Source of the DNA: Doryteuthis pealeii
Lineage: Eukaryota > Mollusca > Cephalopoda > Myopsida > Loliginidae
Length of the DNA stretch: 64,000 nucleotides
Assembly: GCA_023376005.1 (NCBI GenBank)
Contig: CM042157.1
Coordinates: forward strand, 22,467,939 to 22,531,938
Reading direction: 5' to 3'
Below are positions 44,459 through 55,049 of this stretch, piece by piece. The first letter of the stretch is position 1. The number at the start of each line of letters is the position of its first letter. The notes beneath the pieces are model-generated. The model had not been told where the DNA came from, made no database searches, and worked only from the letters and a program-made list of their open reading frames with translations. A program made the position numbers and the translations under genes.

Positions 44459-44573
44459 AATCTGCCAAAATACTCAGAAGTGTCCTGGAGACCTGAGGAG
44501 ACTTGCTGTCACTCAGACTCAAGTGAAAGATCATCAGCTAATGCTGTGTGAAAAACTCAAAAGGAGTAAATAA
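44418..44573 (+). mobile_element. LINE-A 3' crumb within (TAA)n
   Basis: (TAA)n at 44418-44456 is followed directly by the last codons of LINE-A (ACTCAGAAGTGTCCTGGAGA, CTTGCTGTCACTCAGACTC), its 3' UTR (GCTGTGTGAAAAACTC) and a new (TAA)-type tail at 44567-44614. Confidence 0.8.
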
Positions 44574-45047
<474 letters not shown>

Positions 45048-45305
45048 GCTAGGGTTAGCTCAGTCGGTAGAGCGTTCGGCTAGAAACCACAAGGTTCCTA
45101 GTTCGATTCCGGTCATCGCCAACTCAGCGTTATGAGTAGCACAGAGATCTGTGCGGTAAAGTAAGGAGCTGATGGTAGGTATGGCGCTCCACCTCAGATG
45201 CTAAAAAACAATCTTCTTGGTCTAGCGCTAGTGAAAAGGGGATAGACTCCCTCGCTGATTGGCTGATACCGACATTAAGCCGCCCCGACGACTTTACTTT
45301 ACTTA
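45048..45305 (+). mobile_element. SINE-A, full length
   Basis: tRNA-like head GGGTTAGCTCAGTCGGTAGA (A box at 45055-45067) and TAGTTCGATTCCGG (B box at 45101-45110), then body TGAGTAGCACAGAGATCTGT, GGAGCTGATGGTAGGTATGG, GTCTAGCGCTAGTGAAAAGG and a GACTTTACTTTACTTA end. The anticodon stem does not pair well and no CCA/acceptor closure is seen, so this is not a tRNA gene. Confidence 0.88.
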
Positions 45306-45338
45306 CCGGTCCTAATAGCAGTCATGAGTTTACTTCCA

Positions 45339-45339
<1 letters not shown>

Positions 45340-45386
<47 letters not shown>

Positions 45387-45582
45387 GAGAAGTAAATACA
45401 CAAGCAATGTGTTTATGATATGGCTTTTTTTAGCCGACACTTTTTGGGAGAATATGTGCTTAATTGAAGTCGTACCTAATTCTGAAAGTTAATTAATTAA
45501 TAATGCCCGCCTAATTAATTAATTGTTAATTAACTTTCAAAATTAGGTACGACTTCAATTAAGCACATATTTCTCCCAAATA

Positions 45583-45627
<45 letters not shown>

Positions 45628-45640
45628 ATTATTATTATAA
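45340..45640. repeat. Fold-back FB8 between (CA)n-(TA)n and (TA)n
   Basis: (CA)n-(TA)n at 45341-45385 and (TA)n at 45588-45624 enclose arms 45447-45505 and 45527-45585 (GGGAGAATATGTGCTTAATT, GAAGTCGTACCTAATT, AAAGTTAATTAATTAA), with a GCCCGCC centre. No hammerhead motif found. Confidence 0.87.
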
Positions 45641-46259
45641 TGGAGATTGTGTGTTTTTCTGTCTGTAACTGAAACTACATTATTACTCAAGTTACAATTC
45701 CCTTAGTTATTTACATCACATTCTCAATGAGTTTTATTTTTATTGAAACCTCAATTATTAATAAAATTGTTTTACGTTATTAATACTGTTAACCATATCT
45801 ACATACTAACAACATGCAATTATATTTATATATACAACAAAATAGCGATTTACAGTGTAAACGGGAAAGCTAATTTGCATATTGATATTAAAAATGTGAT
45901 TTTATTAAATATGAGTTTAGTATTATTAATTTCTAATTGTTTAGTTTTATTTTAATGAATATAAGCAAAAATCTCTTCAATGAATCTTAAATGAAATCCA
46001 TTAAAAAGAAAAAATAACTGTAATTTTATTATTTATTTCCTCTTTTAACTAAATACTTAAATTAGAAAAAATAACAACGAAAGACGAGAGTGATGGAAGA
46101 GTAAGTTTCAGTTGTTCTATTTTTCGATTATACTCGCTCTGTTTCAAATCTTTTTATCTGCATTTCCCATTTAGTTTCATTAGCCTTTCTAATTTAATAC
46201 GATATTTTATTATATTAAAACTCAAATACTTGCACCCGGAGGGTGCATATATTTGCTAG
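45630..46259 (+). mobile_element. Helitron-like element H7 (about 630 bp)
   Basis: Starts TTATTATAATGGAGATTGTG after an ATT-rich run (5' TC not clear). Hairpin GCACCC-GGA-GGGTGC at 46232-46246, CTAG at 46256-46259, then T. Body as in H4 and H6. Confidence 0.83.
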
Positions 46260-46261
46260 TA

Positions 46262-46540
46262 TATATAATCCAAAGGTCCGGAGACGAAATCTTCCTTACG
46301 ACATAGGAGTGTTTTTTATTAGACCTATCGCAGTTTGCAGAGCTCAATGTGTGCTCTTATTGTTAGAGTCATAGAGCAAATTTATAAGTAAAAATATAAC
46401 AAAAGACTTAGAATTTTTGGATTATAGTCTATTTCAGGAAGCTTAGACAAAGTGTCTAACCCTACCAAATCATCAGATGCGAATCTGGTCGGATCTGATG
46501 ATTTGGGAGAGTTAGACACTTTGTCTAAGCCTCCTAAACA
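46262..46540 (-). mobile_element. FB1 hammerhead element copy, minus strand
   Basis: Complement of the FB1 3' block (46262-46385) followed by both arms (46395-46476 and 46494-46540). On the minus strand CTGATGA (46476-46470), GAAA and the ATA/TAT stem III are intact, but the helix I 3' strand reads ATCC instead of ATGC. On the plus strand CTGATGA lies at 46495-46501. Confidence 0.8.
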
Positions 46541-46554
46541 TACACACATAAACA

Positions 46555-46668
46555 CACAAACATATATATAAATATATGTGTGTGTATGTGCATATGCGTG
46601 TGTGTGTGTGCGCATAAATACATACTTGTCTTTGTGTCAGAGTCAGAGGATAATTGTATGCATATGCA

Positions 46669-46720
<52 letters not shown>

Positions 46721-46867
46721 TAGGGTCTCTATATATTTATGTATTCATATCTATATCTATATTTGTAACAAATTTATATGTATATAGATATGCATACCTG
46801 TATGCCTTGATAAATCTACACATTGATATATTTACATATGTACATAGATACATATGTATTATTGTCA

Positions 46868-46938
<71 letters not shown>

Positions 46939-46955
46939 GATATATATATATATAA
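46555..46955 (+). repeat. (TA)n/(TG)n/(CATA)-rich block
   Basis: (TG)n-like at 46576-46612, (TA)n at 46668-46717, ATAC/TATG-rich to 46865, (TA)n at 46869-46907, (TG)n at 46908-46937. Confidence 0.92.
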
Positions 46956-47449
46956 TTTAGTAAATGTTAAATTATTATTTATTATTTAGTGTATTTATTT
47001 ACTCTCTTCTTATTAATATGAAATAACAAATTGATTTATGTTCTCTAACATATTTAAATACTCATTTTGATTTGACTAAAACAACATTTTTAGAATATCA
47101 TTATAATGACTTTAATAACAAATCAATAAATTAACTATCAACAAATCATACATACGTATAGTTTCTACTTAAAAAAATAAATAAACAAATAAATAATAAA
47201 TAATTAAATAAACAATTAAATGAATAAATGAAATAAATTCCCATACAACATACACTAAATAATAAATAATAATTTAACATCTACTAAATTACAAATATAC
47301 TACATAATAAAAACAGGTGACAATTATTAAACTAAAATCTAATAATCATCATTAATTGAATAAATAATAAATGTTTACAATATATAACTATCAACCACAA
47401 ATGTTATATACTTTTATTCTACATTATTTTCTTGATTTATATCACAAAA

Positions 47450-47450
<1 letters not shown>
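46956..47450. other. Very AT-rich stretch
   Basis: AAT/TAA-rich sequence including an (AAATAAAT)-like patch at 47170-47240. No gene signal. Confidence 0.55.
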
Positions 47451-47528
<78 letters not shown>

Positions 47529-47541
47529 TGTGTCTGTGTAT

Positions 47542-47580
<39 letters not shown>

Positions 47581-47582
47581 AT
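47451..47582 (+). repeat. (TA)n-(TG)n microsatellite
   Basis: (TA)n at 47453-47497 and (TG)n with breaks to 47579. The following 50 bp (GAGTATAAATTTAGTCAAAT, CCATTATCTTGCTAG) also follow the (TG)n tract at 43096-43145. Confidence 0.94.
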
Positions 47583-48060
47583 ATATGAGTATAAATTTAG
47601 TCAAATACCAGTAGTGCACCATTATCTTGCTAGCTGATATTTATTGCTTTACTTTGTGAAATGACTTTCGTCAGGTCATAAATCCAGCTTTGCAATCATT
47701 TGCCGAACGTTTTATGACAGCCAAAAGTTTAGATCAGCTTTTGTGACAATACAGACGATTGGAAGTTGACATTTCCCCGGTTACATGGTCTGCAAAACGT
47801 GACAAACTTTGAAGTACATTCCTCAAGAAACATGTATTTCGACACAACATTTTTACAAGGTCTTGACGTAATCTTTTTTCATTGATAATCTTTTTTTAGC
47901 ACAGTTCTAATGCTGAAAGAACTCAAGACCCAATTCAAAATGTTACTTATATTTATATTGTAAAAAAAAATATAGTAAGACAATGACATTGGGCCCAAAT
48001 ACACGAACATCGTTGAAGTTAGTGCAATTTACATTCAAATCTGATATCAACTCGTACAAA
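47583..48060. other. Unassigned stretch
   Basis: Apart from the 50-bp unit shared with 43096, nothing recognised. Confidence 0.45.
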
Positions 48061-48560
48061 TATACGAGGCTGTGTCAAAAATTAATCTCATTTTGTGGAT
48101 CACATCCCAACTTCTCCACGTGGTCACCGTTTCTCTCAATAGCAATGTGCCACCTTGGAATGAGAGCATCTATTCCTGTCCCTTAAAATTTTGTTGACTG
48201 TGAGAGTGAGTAAAAAGAGTAATGCCATTTTGTTTAGGACAGTTATTATTGCCAACACAGGAACATGTATCATACATAGAAAGGAAGCTGATCCTCTGTG
48301 GATCACATCCCTACTTCTCCACCGTTTCTCTCAATAGCAACGTTCTACCTTTGAATGAGAGCATCTATTCCTCCCCCTTAAAATTATGTTGACTGTTCTT
48401 TGAGCCATTTCTTCACAGCAGATTTCACTTCCTTTTCACTGGAATAATGTTTGCCTCTCAAACCCTCTTTCATGGGGCCCAAAGTGATGATAGTCTGATG
48501 GCGCTAAATCTGGTGAGTATCGAGGATGCGAAGTGTAGGGGATGTGATCTACAGGGAACA
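48061..48560 (-). pseudogene. Mariner transposase fossil, two overlapping copies
   Basis: Minus strand 48560-48294 reads HPRYSPDLAPSDYHHFGP, then EKEVKSAVKKWLKEQ-like and IDALIxRWNVAIERNG through frameshifts: the mariner C-terminus with its YSPDLAPSD block. 48201-48061 repeats the last part (IPRWHIAIERNGDHVEKLGC) and ends in GACACAGCCTCGTA, a mariner-like terminal repeat. The DDE N-terminal part is missing. Confidence 0.8.
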
Positions 48561-48639
48561 ACTTCATTTTGATGTATGATACATGTTACTGTTATATACT
48601 CAAATACCAAACATGGGTATATACACAATAAGTTCTTTA

Positions 48640-48723
<84 letters not shown>

Positions 48724-48735
48724 GGGAGAGAGAGA
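48640..48735 (+). repeat. (TA)n-(GA)n microsatellite
   Basis: (TA)n at 48643-48692 and (GA)n to 48734. Confidence 0.95.
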
Positions 48736-48794
48736 GTGGACAGATAGGTATTTAGACGATGTATAACTTACTTGTTAATTCTACTTCTTTGACC

Positions 48795-48940
48795 ATTTGT
48801 TTTGTTTGGTTTGTTTTGTTTTACGGCATATCAACCTCGGTGGGTCATTTAATGCCGACAAAGATGTGAAATGAATTCATTGTTAATGCATAATACAATT
48901 TTATTTATAAACTCATGTTTTTCTATTCAACCATTAACGT
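48795..48940 (-). mobile_element. Rep-A SINE tail, minus strand
   Basis: TTTTACGGCATATCAACCTC followed by GGGTCATTTAATGCCGACAA, the complement of the standard tail, continuing to AAACTCATGTTTTTCTATTC. The body is replaced after 48940. Confidence 0.75.
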
Positions 48941-49194
48941 GACGTGCGAGACTTCAACTGCCAGTAATTTTCCATCCGTGATAGGAAAAAACTATCCCCA
49001 CAGAATTACAGGGTGTTGCCAATAATCCATGCTACCCATGGATTATGCAACAATACTGTTTTGGTAATTATAAACAAAATATCATAAAATGTGTTCTTAA
49101 TAACAATTAAGTTCATTTCAGATAATATGCAACAGCAATCTTATGCTAGGAATTTAGCCAACTAAAGGTGAAAAGTCGCGTTGTTACATTCACA

Positions 49195-49365
49195 CTCGGA
49201 CTAATACCCTTGGGAAAGGTATAACCTTCTCATCCCTCCCCAGTTATGGGTTGAATAGTGCCACTACTGTTCTTCTACAAAAACGGGGTTTGGCATCAAA
49301 TAACCCCGGATGGTTGATATGGCGTTAAACAAAGGAAACCAAACAAAAACAAACCAAATATTTCG
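49195..49365 (+). mobile_element. SINE with Rep-A tail, truncated
   Basis: ACTAATACCCTTGGGAAAGG, TCATCCCTCCCCAGTTATGG, TTTGGCATCAAATAACCCCG and GGTTGATATGGCGTTAAAC: the SINE-B-type middle linked to the Rep-A tail. No head. Confidence 0.7.
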
Positions 49366-49371
49366 ACCGCC

Positions 49372-49950
49372 CTGTCGGTTGAGGCGTTAGAATGCACCTC
49401 TGCAGAGGGGTAAGACTCCCCCAATGGGGCCACCTGTTGGCCGTGGGTGGCGACCCGTGATGCTTAAGGATAGAGCCCAGGTGGATGAGCAGTTCTTGAC
49501 ATGCAATACTCCACTTTGGCCCTATCTTGGGCTAGATGGGCGGTCGGAGAGGCCCCCTCCGATCAATCGGCTGGTCACGTTAAGCCCTAGCACCTATATG
49601 ATTTTCCCAACCCTATTGCCCTTATGGCAAGCCCCAACCCCTTTTTATCATATGGGTGCTAGAAGGCGGTGGCTACGGGTCTACATACGTTAAACTCTAT
49701 CTGATGGTGAGGTTCCAGTTTTGGAGGTTTGGGGAATGTGGAGCACCCCTTCATCACCATTGCTCCAAGGTCTACTCTGACCCGGAGTGGTAGTACCTGT
49801 TAGGGTCCCATCTATGGGTTACATAGAAAAATGTATTTATAAAAAAATTGTATAATCCATTTATTTCAAAACTTTATCGGCATTAAATGACCCACTGAGG
49901 TTGATATGTCGTAAAACAAAACAAAACAAACCAAACCAAATATTTCGAAA
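49372..49950 (+). mobile_element. Rep-A SINE, long copy
   Basis: 5' block CCGCCCTGTCGGTTGAGGCG, GGTAAGACTCCCCCAATGGG, GTGGGTGGCGACCCGTGATG, CTCCGATCAATCGGCTGGTC; body AGAAGGCGGTGGCTACGGGT, GATGGTGAGGTTCCAGTTTT, GGAGTGGTAGTACCTGTTAG; tail GTTGATATGTCGTAAAACAA with a (CAAAA)n end. It lacks 15 bp (CATGTCCTGGGAATGA) found in other copies. ORF 49424-49693 is not a gene. Confidence 0.87.
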
Positions 49951-49973
49951 TACGGTTTAAAAATAAAGTTTTA

Positions 49974-50079
49974 TACGAGAGTCATTCAATGAATAAGCGA
50001 ACTTCCGGCACTTTAGCCACTACTCCAGGCGACTCTCCCTTGCAAAATTCGCCTGAATTTATTGAATAACCCTCGTATA
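49974..50079. mobile_element. Mariner-type MITE, about 106 bp
   Basis: Imperfect terminal inverted repeats TACGAGAGTCATTCAATGAA and (complement) TACGAGGGTTATTCAATAAA, flanked by TA on both sides, enclose 45 bp. TA target and CGAG...TCATTCAAT ends fit mariner. A solo end (TACGAGAGTCATTCAAAATA) occurs at 54155. Confidence 0.8.
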
Positions 50080-50675
50080 AACACTTACTTTTGAAGATTA
50101 CCCCGAAATGACATAACAATGTTTTATACGATATAAGTGCCTATTTCTATATTCTATATATTTCACTTATGTCAATTCCGGTCTCAGTATCTCGATTCAC
50201 TTAGAAGATCAACAACCCTTTTTTTACTTCATATAAATGTCCAACCGATACTGGCATTACAACGACATTGTTAACCATTTGAATTCTCTTCCTTACGCTG
50301 TAATTGTCGAATTTCCATAATCACGTGTCGCCGTTTATTTACAGAAGGAAGTCGCTTAAATACATCGATTTAGAAAGACTGGAACATTTTCTGACCCCGT
50401 TGAGAATCGAAATCTCTTGTAAACGTTTCCCGATGTCTCAAATAGTCGGTGAATCAATTTTGTTCGGCCATATTTGCTAAGTTGACCGCCAGAATCGTTT
50501 AAAAGAAGCCGGGGCGAATTGTTTAGCGCTGAATTGTTATGCTAATAGCTGTGTACGAAAAATGCGCAAAACAAGTATAAATAAAATTATTCATGACCCT
50601 ACTGGCCTCTAAATAACCAGGGAAGGTGTCAACGCATGGCATTTTGGACGGAAATGTTGTCCTATACTAAGATTA
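50080..50675. other. Low-repeat stretch, unassigned
   Basis: Ordinary composition and no repeat copies. No ORF over 60 codons with a domain. Confidence 0.4.
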
Positions 50676-50925
50676 GTTTAGTTTGTTGGAAACGTGTCGT
50701 CGTAGCAAGTGGACACGGCGAGACGAGTTCACATCCTGCACTTAGCTGTTTGCATTTCAATTTAAGGTATTTCAAAAGGTATCCTGAATATGCAACTAAA
50801 CTACGTCTGATTGTGAGTCTCTAGTCTTGGAGAGCTGAGGAGTAAGCGTACCTAGTCTTCGCTATTACTCCCAGGTTTACTCTACACTGCAGTGGTAGTA
50901 CCTGTCTATGGATCAAATGTGTGTT
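50676..50925 (+). mobile_element. Rep-A SINE with tRNA head
   Basis: Degenerate head TCGTCGTAGCAAGTGGACAC and GAGTTCACATCCTGC (B box), then body GCAACTAAACTACGTCTGAT, TACTCCCAGGTTTACTCTAC and AGTGGTAGTACCTGTC. The best example here of the head joined to the Rep-A body. The tail is missing. Confidence 0.75.
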
Positions 50926-51157
50926 TTTAAAGAATATTTGTTTTCAATAAGACCGCGAGTAAAACAATAACAACAACACAATTAAAATTATTGTAGTTAG
51001 TCATATAAGAGATTTCATTGGAAATTAGACTACGTTGAATGTGGGGCTTTCAAACCACTCATGGAGTGAAGCAATTTCCAACGTGTTAGCCCACCAACTA
51101 CCACGATACTACCAACTATAACGGGTATCTTTCATGGTTTGAACCGTTTTGGTAACG

Positions 51158-51159
<2 letters not shown>
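50926..51159. other. Spacer
   Basis: 51086-51115 holds CCAACGTGTTAGCCCACCAACTACCACGAT, possibly a tRNA-head remnant in minus sense. Nothing else. Confidence 0.4.

Positions 51160-51202
<43 letters not shown>
51160..51202 (+). repeat. (TA)n microsatellite
   Basis: About 21 TA units next to the SINE-B tail. Confidence 0.95.
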
Positions 51203-51208
<6 letters not shown>

Positions 51209-51487
51209 AACCCCTCCGCACGAGTAGGATGTGACACAAGGTCAATTTCTTAAGCGGAGTTCAACAGGTTTGAATTCAGAGTTTTCCTTCTCCTAGACCG
51301 GTTGCCTAACCAAGGTTAAAGAGCTCAGCCTGCCCTACTATTTATCCATAGCTGGAGGGAGAGTAGGATTCATACCTTTCCCAAGGGTGTTAGCGCTAAG
51401 TGAAATGCAGTTACCACATCCAGGAGTTGAACTCGGGGCGACGAGTCCATTCCCCATGACTTTAAACATTACACCACGCGCTTCCTA
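51203..51487 (-). mobile_element. SINE-B full-length copy, minus strand
   Basis: Same structure as 15703-15990: minus-sense head GGAAGCGCGTGGTGTAATGT, B box GAGTTCAACTCCTGG, body TGAATCCTACTCTCCCTCC, AGTAGGGCAGGCTGAGC, tail GCGGAGGGGTTGGTAAATA touching (TA)n. Confidence 0.87.
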
Positions 51488-52094
51488 TATAACGTTATAT
51501 ATAAGTCACAAACTAGCATGTACCAAAATATTGCAAAACTTTATACTCGCCCTCGTATTTACACAATGTACATATCTGCGACTATTATTCTCGTCTTGTT
51601 TATTATATATATAATGCATTAACCACTTTACTTTTGAACCATTTTCAAGAAATTACAAAATTAACCATCTATTTGGAAATAAGAAAAGGTCGCACAGAGT
51701 TCAGTGTGGGGAGTGGGAACAGTGATGCACTTACTTAAACCTGTGTTTCACTAAAACATGCGTTTGAAAATTCAACATTATTTGGCTTCAACATTATTTT
51801 CAAATTTGCCACACGACTGTTTTGGCGCGTATAGCATATCTTGAATAGATTGATAGAATTATAAGGAATAAACAACACAGCAAATGAAAATAACCTATCC
51901 ATGTGAACTGAGCCGGTGAAAGATGGACGATGCGGATTCATCTTTGTGACAACGGCAGAGTCATCATTGCTGTCAGAAGTTGGATGCCTTTTTTGGTGCA
52001 GATTTTTAAACGTGCAGCATGCATACGCAATGATGGTAAGTAGGTATTTACCAAGCCCGTTCGTCGCGGTTAGGATGTAACACAACTTCGCAAG
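51488..52094. other. Low-repeat stretch with one unexplained ORF
   Basis: The minus ORF 51735-52085 (116 codons) has a hydrophilic centre (KNLHQKRHPTSDSNDDSAVV, then TKMNPHRPSFTGSVHMDR) without low complexity. I do not recognise it, and its ends run into AT-rich sequence. It could be a lone exon of an unseen gene or chance. Confidence 0.35.
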
Positions 52095-52180
52095 TATGGA
52101 GCTTCCTGCGAGGATCGAACTTCCTATTCAGTAGTAATGGATCTGCAAGAATAGCATGCTAACCATTATACCACGATGGA
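52095..52180 (-). mobile_element. SINE-E head (tRNA-like), minus strand
   Basis: Minus sense: CGTGGTATAATGGTTAGCAT (A box), CTTGCAGATCCATTACTACT, GGAAGTTCGATCCTCGC (B box). The spacing is close to a real tRNA, but the acceptor arms do not pair. The middle part recurs at 18887 and 22313. Confidence 0.65.
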
Positions 52181-52254
52181 GTACTTTGGCAGTGATGATA
52201 ATTATATAGAGAACAGTTGGTTATTGGATTTATTTCTTTTTACAATAATGCTAT

Positions 52255-52545
52255 TGGACAATGGGCGAATCCCAAAGGACATCCTTTATGCGGAAGTATA
52301 ATCTAAAAAGAGACAGATTGGTCACCCCAGCTGCGCTTTAAAGGTGTCCGTAAACACGATCTCAAGACCTCTAACATCAACCCTGCCAGATGAGAAGATT
52401 TGGCTCATGACACCCTTCAGCAGCAGCAGGCTCTCCGAGATGGGCTGCTCATGTCTGAAACTACTCTGGTGCAACACCATGAAGTAAAGAAGACAAAGAA
52501 AAAGCAACAGCAACAGGGTACTGGTATACCATTAGTATCTTCATG
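52255..52545 (+). mobile_element. LINE-B C-terminal fragment, plus strand
   Basis: Across two frames: DNGRIPKDILYAEV, then LRFKGVRKHDLKTSNINPAR, WEDLAHD, QQQQALRDG. This is the GRP-x-LRFKDVCKRDLK region of the same LINE type as 24012-24500. The 63-codon ORF on the opposite strand is its shadow. The zinc finger is not present in this piece. Confidence 0.75.
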
Positions 52546-52821
52546 ACTGGATGTCACATCTGTGGTCGATTCTGTCTTTCACGAATTGATCTTCACAGTC
52601 CCGGAAGTTGCTACACCTAAAACTTAACACTAAAGTCAAATAAGTAAAAGGAATAATAAATATTTGATGTATCTCAATAATTGTAGGTCAAACCAAGCAA
52701 ATATTCGATTGTTGTTGTTCGTTTCTCGTTTTGACACAAAATGTTATTGACATTCTGAATTGGCGCCAAAACACCTCAGCGCCAAAATAGCGAGGTCAAA
52801 ATGTCAGTGCCAAATATTCCA

Positions 52822-52882
52822 ATGTCGCATCTAATTACTGAACAGGCTCATCGTTGCTTAACTTCAGTGATCTGAGGAGAAA
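52822..52882 (-). pseudogene. 5S rRNA-like fragment 2, minus strand
   Basis: Minus sense: CTCAGATCACTGAAGTTAAG, CAACGATGAGCCTGTTCAGT, AATTAGATGCGACAT follow 5S rRNA from loop B through the internal control region to the GTACTTGGATGGGTGAC segment. Shares the GATGAGCCTGTTCA variant with 29696 and the GAGCCTGTTCA/TAGCCTGTTCA form with 54700. Confidence 0.75.
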
Positions 52883-52924
52883 CGATTGGAATCCACGTAG
52901 TTTAGTAGCTAACGTACTGGACTA

Positions 52925-53135
52925 CAAATCATGTTGGCATCCTTCTGTCTGCTAAGGACGATGGCGTAGTGTCCGAATTCTTTTTTTTAACTCCATCTGC
53001 GTGAGCGGTCGAACAGGCCAATTTTTGAATGGCACTCTCTGTTACAGTGACAGCAAACAAACGGTGATTCTTGCTGGAATTGCAGTTGTCTCTCCTTCAT
53101 TCTGAATCTATTTCCTGTGGCGGCTTCTTTCCTCT
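52925..53135 (-). mobile_element. LINE-B zinc-finger end, minus strand
   Basis: Minus strand: FRMKERQLQFQQESPFVCCH, then CNRECHSKIGLFDRSRRWS before a stop. One finger His is replaced by Asp and the last Cys by Trp. The 3' UTR (GACACTACGCCATCGTC) matches 24012-24060. It sits 380 bp from the opposite-strand LINE-B piece. Confidence 0.8.
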
Positions 53136-53379
53136 GCAAATCATAGTAAGGGGTTTCGAACTCCAGTCGCGCTATACATTTCACTTTCAAACTCGTATCC
53201 TTGAAAAGCATGAACTCTAACATAAAGTGGTATCACTAATGTTCTACAATGATTTGTTAATTTCTTGTTACTGAAAAAAAAAAAGGCGAGAGTAAAAAAT
53301 GATTTTTAAAATTGATTACAAATTTCGCAAATATTCTTTTCCATTTAAAGTAATACACTTTTTTTTTAATTAATTTAAT
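53136..53379. other. AT-rich spacer
   Basis: Nothing recognised. Confidence 0.4.
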
Positions 53380-53568
53380 AGTTTACATATTACAATAGAA
53401 AGGATTCAAACGAGGAATTATATGGAATAGTTTTTATCTATTTCATTAATATTAATTGTTCTTTATTCTATGTATTGACGACTTTGGTAATTGTGACGTA
53501 AGCAGTGACATAGTTTTGGTTACAGACAAATAGAGACCAAATCCCATTATTAATACATTATGTTTCAA
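53380..53568 (-). mobile_element. Helitron-like 5' end, minus strand
   Basis: Minus sense: TTAATAATGGGATTTGGTCT, CTGTAACCAAAACTATGTCA, TGCTTACGTCACAATTACC, AGTCGTCAATACATAGAATAA, the start of subfamily 2 as at 11252-11652. No CTAG end. Confidence 0.6.
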
Positions 53569-54201
53569 CCTTATCCGCTATTCTGCCCCGATAATATGGA
53601 TGTCTCTGCATCTGTCTTTTTGGTCCTCAATTCTATTTTCAGACTAATTTTGCCAATTCGCAAAGCCATTTCCAGTCGAATGTTGTGCTAAACAAAAGTC
53701 CTACTTATTTAACCATCGCACGCGAGGGAGTGAGAGTTACTGCAGGCTTTCAGCGGTTCCCCTTTTGAGAGAGTAACCTTTTGGTAGCAGTGCTGTTAGT
53801 AAGATCACTGTATTATATTCCCAAGTGTGCTACGCCGAAAAGATTAACGAGGAAAGATGTTAGGCTAAGTACTTTTATTTTTATATGCATTCTTATAAAA
53901 TTGAGTGGTATCACGTAGAGAATACTGTCGTTTATAGTAACACAGACTTGCTATTAAATGCGACATGAAACTACTCGGTGAATTTAATTAAGTACAATTC
54001 GCCGCTGTCGATTTCTTTTCGAATCTCGATGAATAGTGAGATTCGAATCGCATATCGCAAATGGGCAGGCATGTTTGAGGGAGAATATTACCACAAAAGT
54101 CCATAAAATCTAGCCCTGATTCTCAGTTACAGAGCAAACTATATATATATATATACGAGAGTCATTCAAAATAAAAGGAGACTTATATATATATATGCAT
54201 A
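53569..54201. other. Unassigned stretch with a solo MITE end
   Basis: 54141-54155 is (TA)n, followed by TACGAGAGTCATTCAAAATA (54155-54174), a single mariner-type end. Otherwise quiet. Confidence 0.5.
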
Positions 54202-54452
54202 GGGGCCGGGTTAGCTCAGTCGGTAGAGCGTTCAGCTAGAAATCACAAGGTTCCTAGTTCGATACTCGCCCTCGCCAACTCAGCGTATGAGTAGCACAGG
54301 GATCTGTGCGGTAAAGTAAGGAGCTGATGGTAGGTGTGGCGCTCCACCTCAGACGCTAAAATAATCTCCTTGGTCTAGCGCTACTGAAAATGGGATAGAC
54401 TCCCTCGCTGCATGGCTGATACCAACATTAGGACGCCCCGACGACTTTACTT

Positions 54453-54460
<8 letters not shown>
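54202..54460 (+). mobile_element. SINE-A, full length
   Basis: Head GGGTTAGCTCAGTCGGTAGA and TAGTTCGATACTCG, body TGAGTAGCACAGGGATCTGT, AAGGAGCTGATGGTAGGTGT, TCCTTGGTCTAGCGCTACTG, end GACGACTTTACTTACTTTA meeting (TA)n at 54457-54493. Confidence 0.88.
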
Positions 54461-54488
<28 letters not shown>

Positions 54489-54500
<12 letters not shown>

Positions 54501-54560
54501 TTAAGAAATTTGAAAAACGAAGTGTTCCAAAAATAAAGATGAATTTATTTATCGTCGCTT
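54489..54560 (+). repeat. Direct repeat with 55239-55310
   Basis: ATTAAGAAATTTGAAAAACG, AAGTGTTCCAAAA, AAGATGAATTTA, TTATCGTCGCTTAAACG occur in both places, each directly after (TA)n. Confidence 0.8.
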
Positions 54561-54696
54561 AAACGTTTAAAAACAGAACAAAAATCAGAATTTTAATATT
54601 CAATTGTTGTTCCGTTCCTGGTTTGATCAATTCCGATATTTTGGCTGAACTTTCACCCTTTTCCAAGGTATATGATATGAGACGGTCTGGTGTTGG

Positions 54697-54780
54697 TTAA
54701 GTCGTCACCCGATAGAGTATTGAACAGGCTAATCGCTTCTTAACTTCATGGATTTCGCGGAAAGAAATCCTTGCGCTGAG
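54697..54780 (-). pseudogene. 5S rRNA-like fragment 3, minus strand
   Basis: Minus sense: CGAAATCCATGAAGTTAAGA, AGCGATTAGCCTGTTCAATA, CTCTATCGGGTGACGAC, the 5S internal control region through the GGATGGGTGACCGC segment. Diverged but collinear. Confidence 0.65.
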
Positions 54781-55049
54781 AAAAAAAACAGCAAATAGTT
54801 TGATTGTAAAAAAATATACTACCAAACATCAACCGGGAAGAAAAAATTTTTTTTTGATAAAAGAAAAGACCAAGATAATCGTACCAACAAAAAATAATCT
54901 ATTGGTACAATATTTTGGCCAAAAGAAAAAACAATTTATAATGCATAATATATATAAAGATATATATATTCATATATTCAAAACAAAACCGCCAGGAGAC
55001 TAAAGCTAATAAGTAAAAAGTGGGCTCAATACCTAAGTAGAGCAAATAA
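54781..55049. other. A-rich unassigned stretch
   Basis: The K-rich ORF 54800-55003 is low complexity. A (TA)n-like patch at 54945-54972. Confidence 0.45.

Noticed and set aside
45048..45120. A functional tRNA gene with good A and B boxes
   Set aside because: The anticodon and acceptor stems do not pair, and four other copies share a 180-bp non-tRNA body, so it is a SINE.
45420..45590. Hammerhead in FB8
   Set aside because: A clean palindrome in (TA)n, but neither CTGANGA nor a suitably placed GAAA is present.
52100..52176. A functional tRNA on the minus strand
   Set aside because: A and B boxes are good, but the acceptor arms are not complementary and its middle part occurs elsewhere as a repeat.
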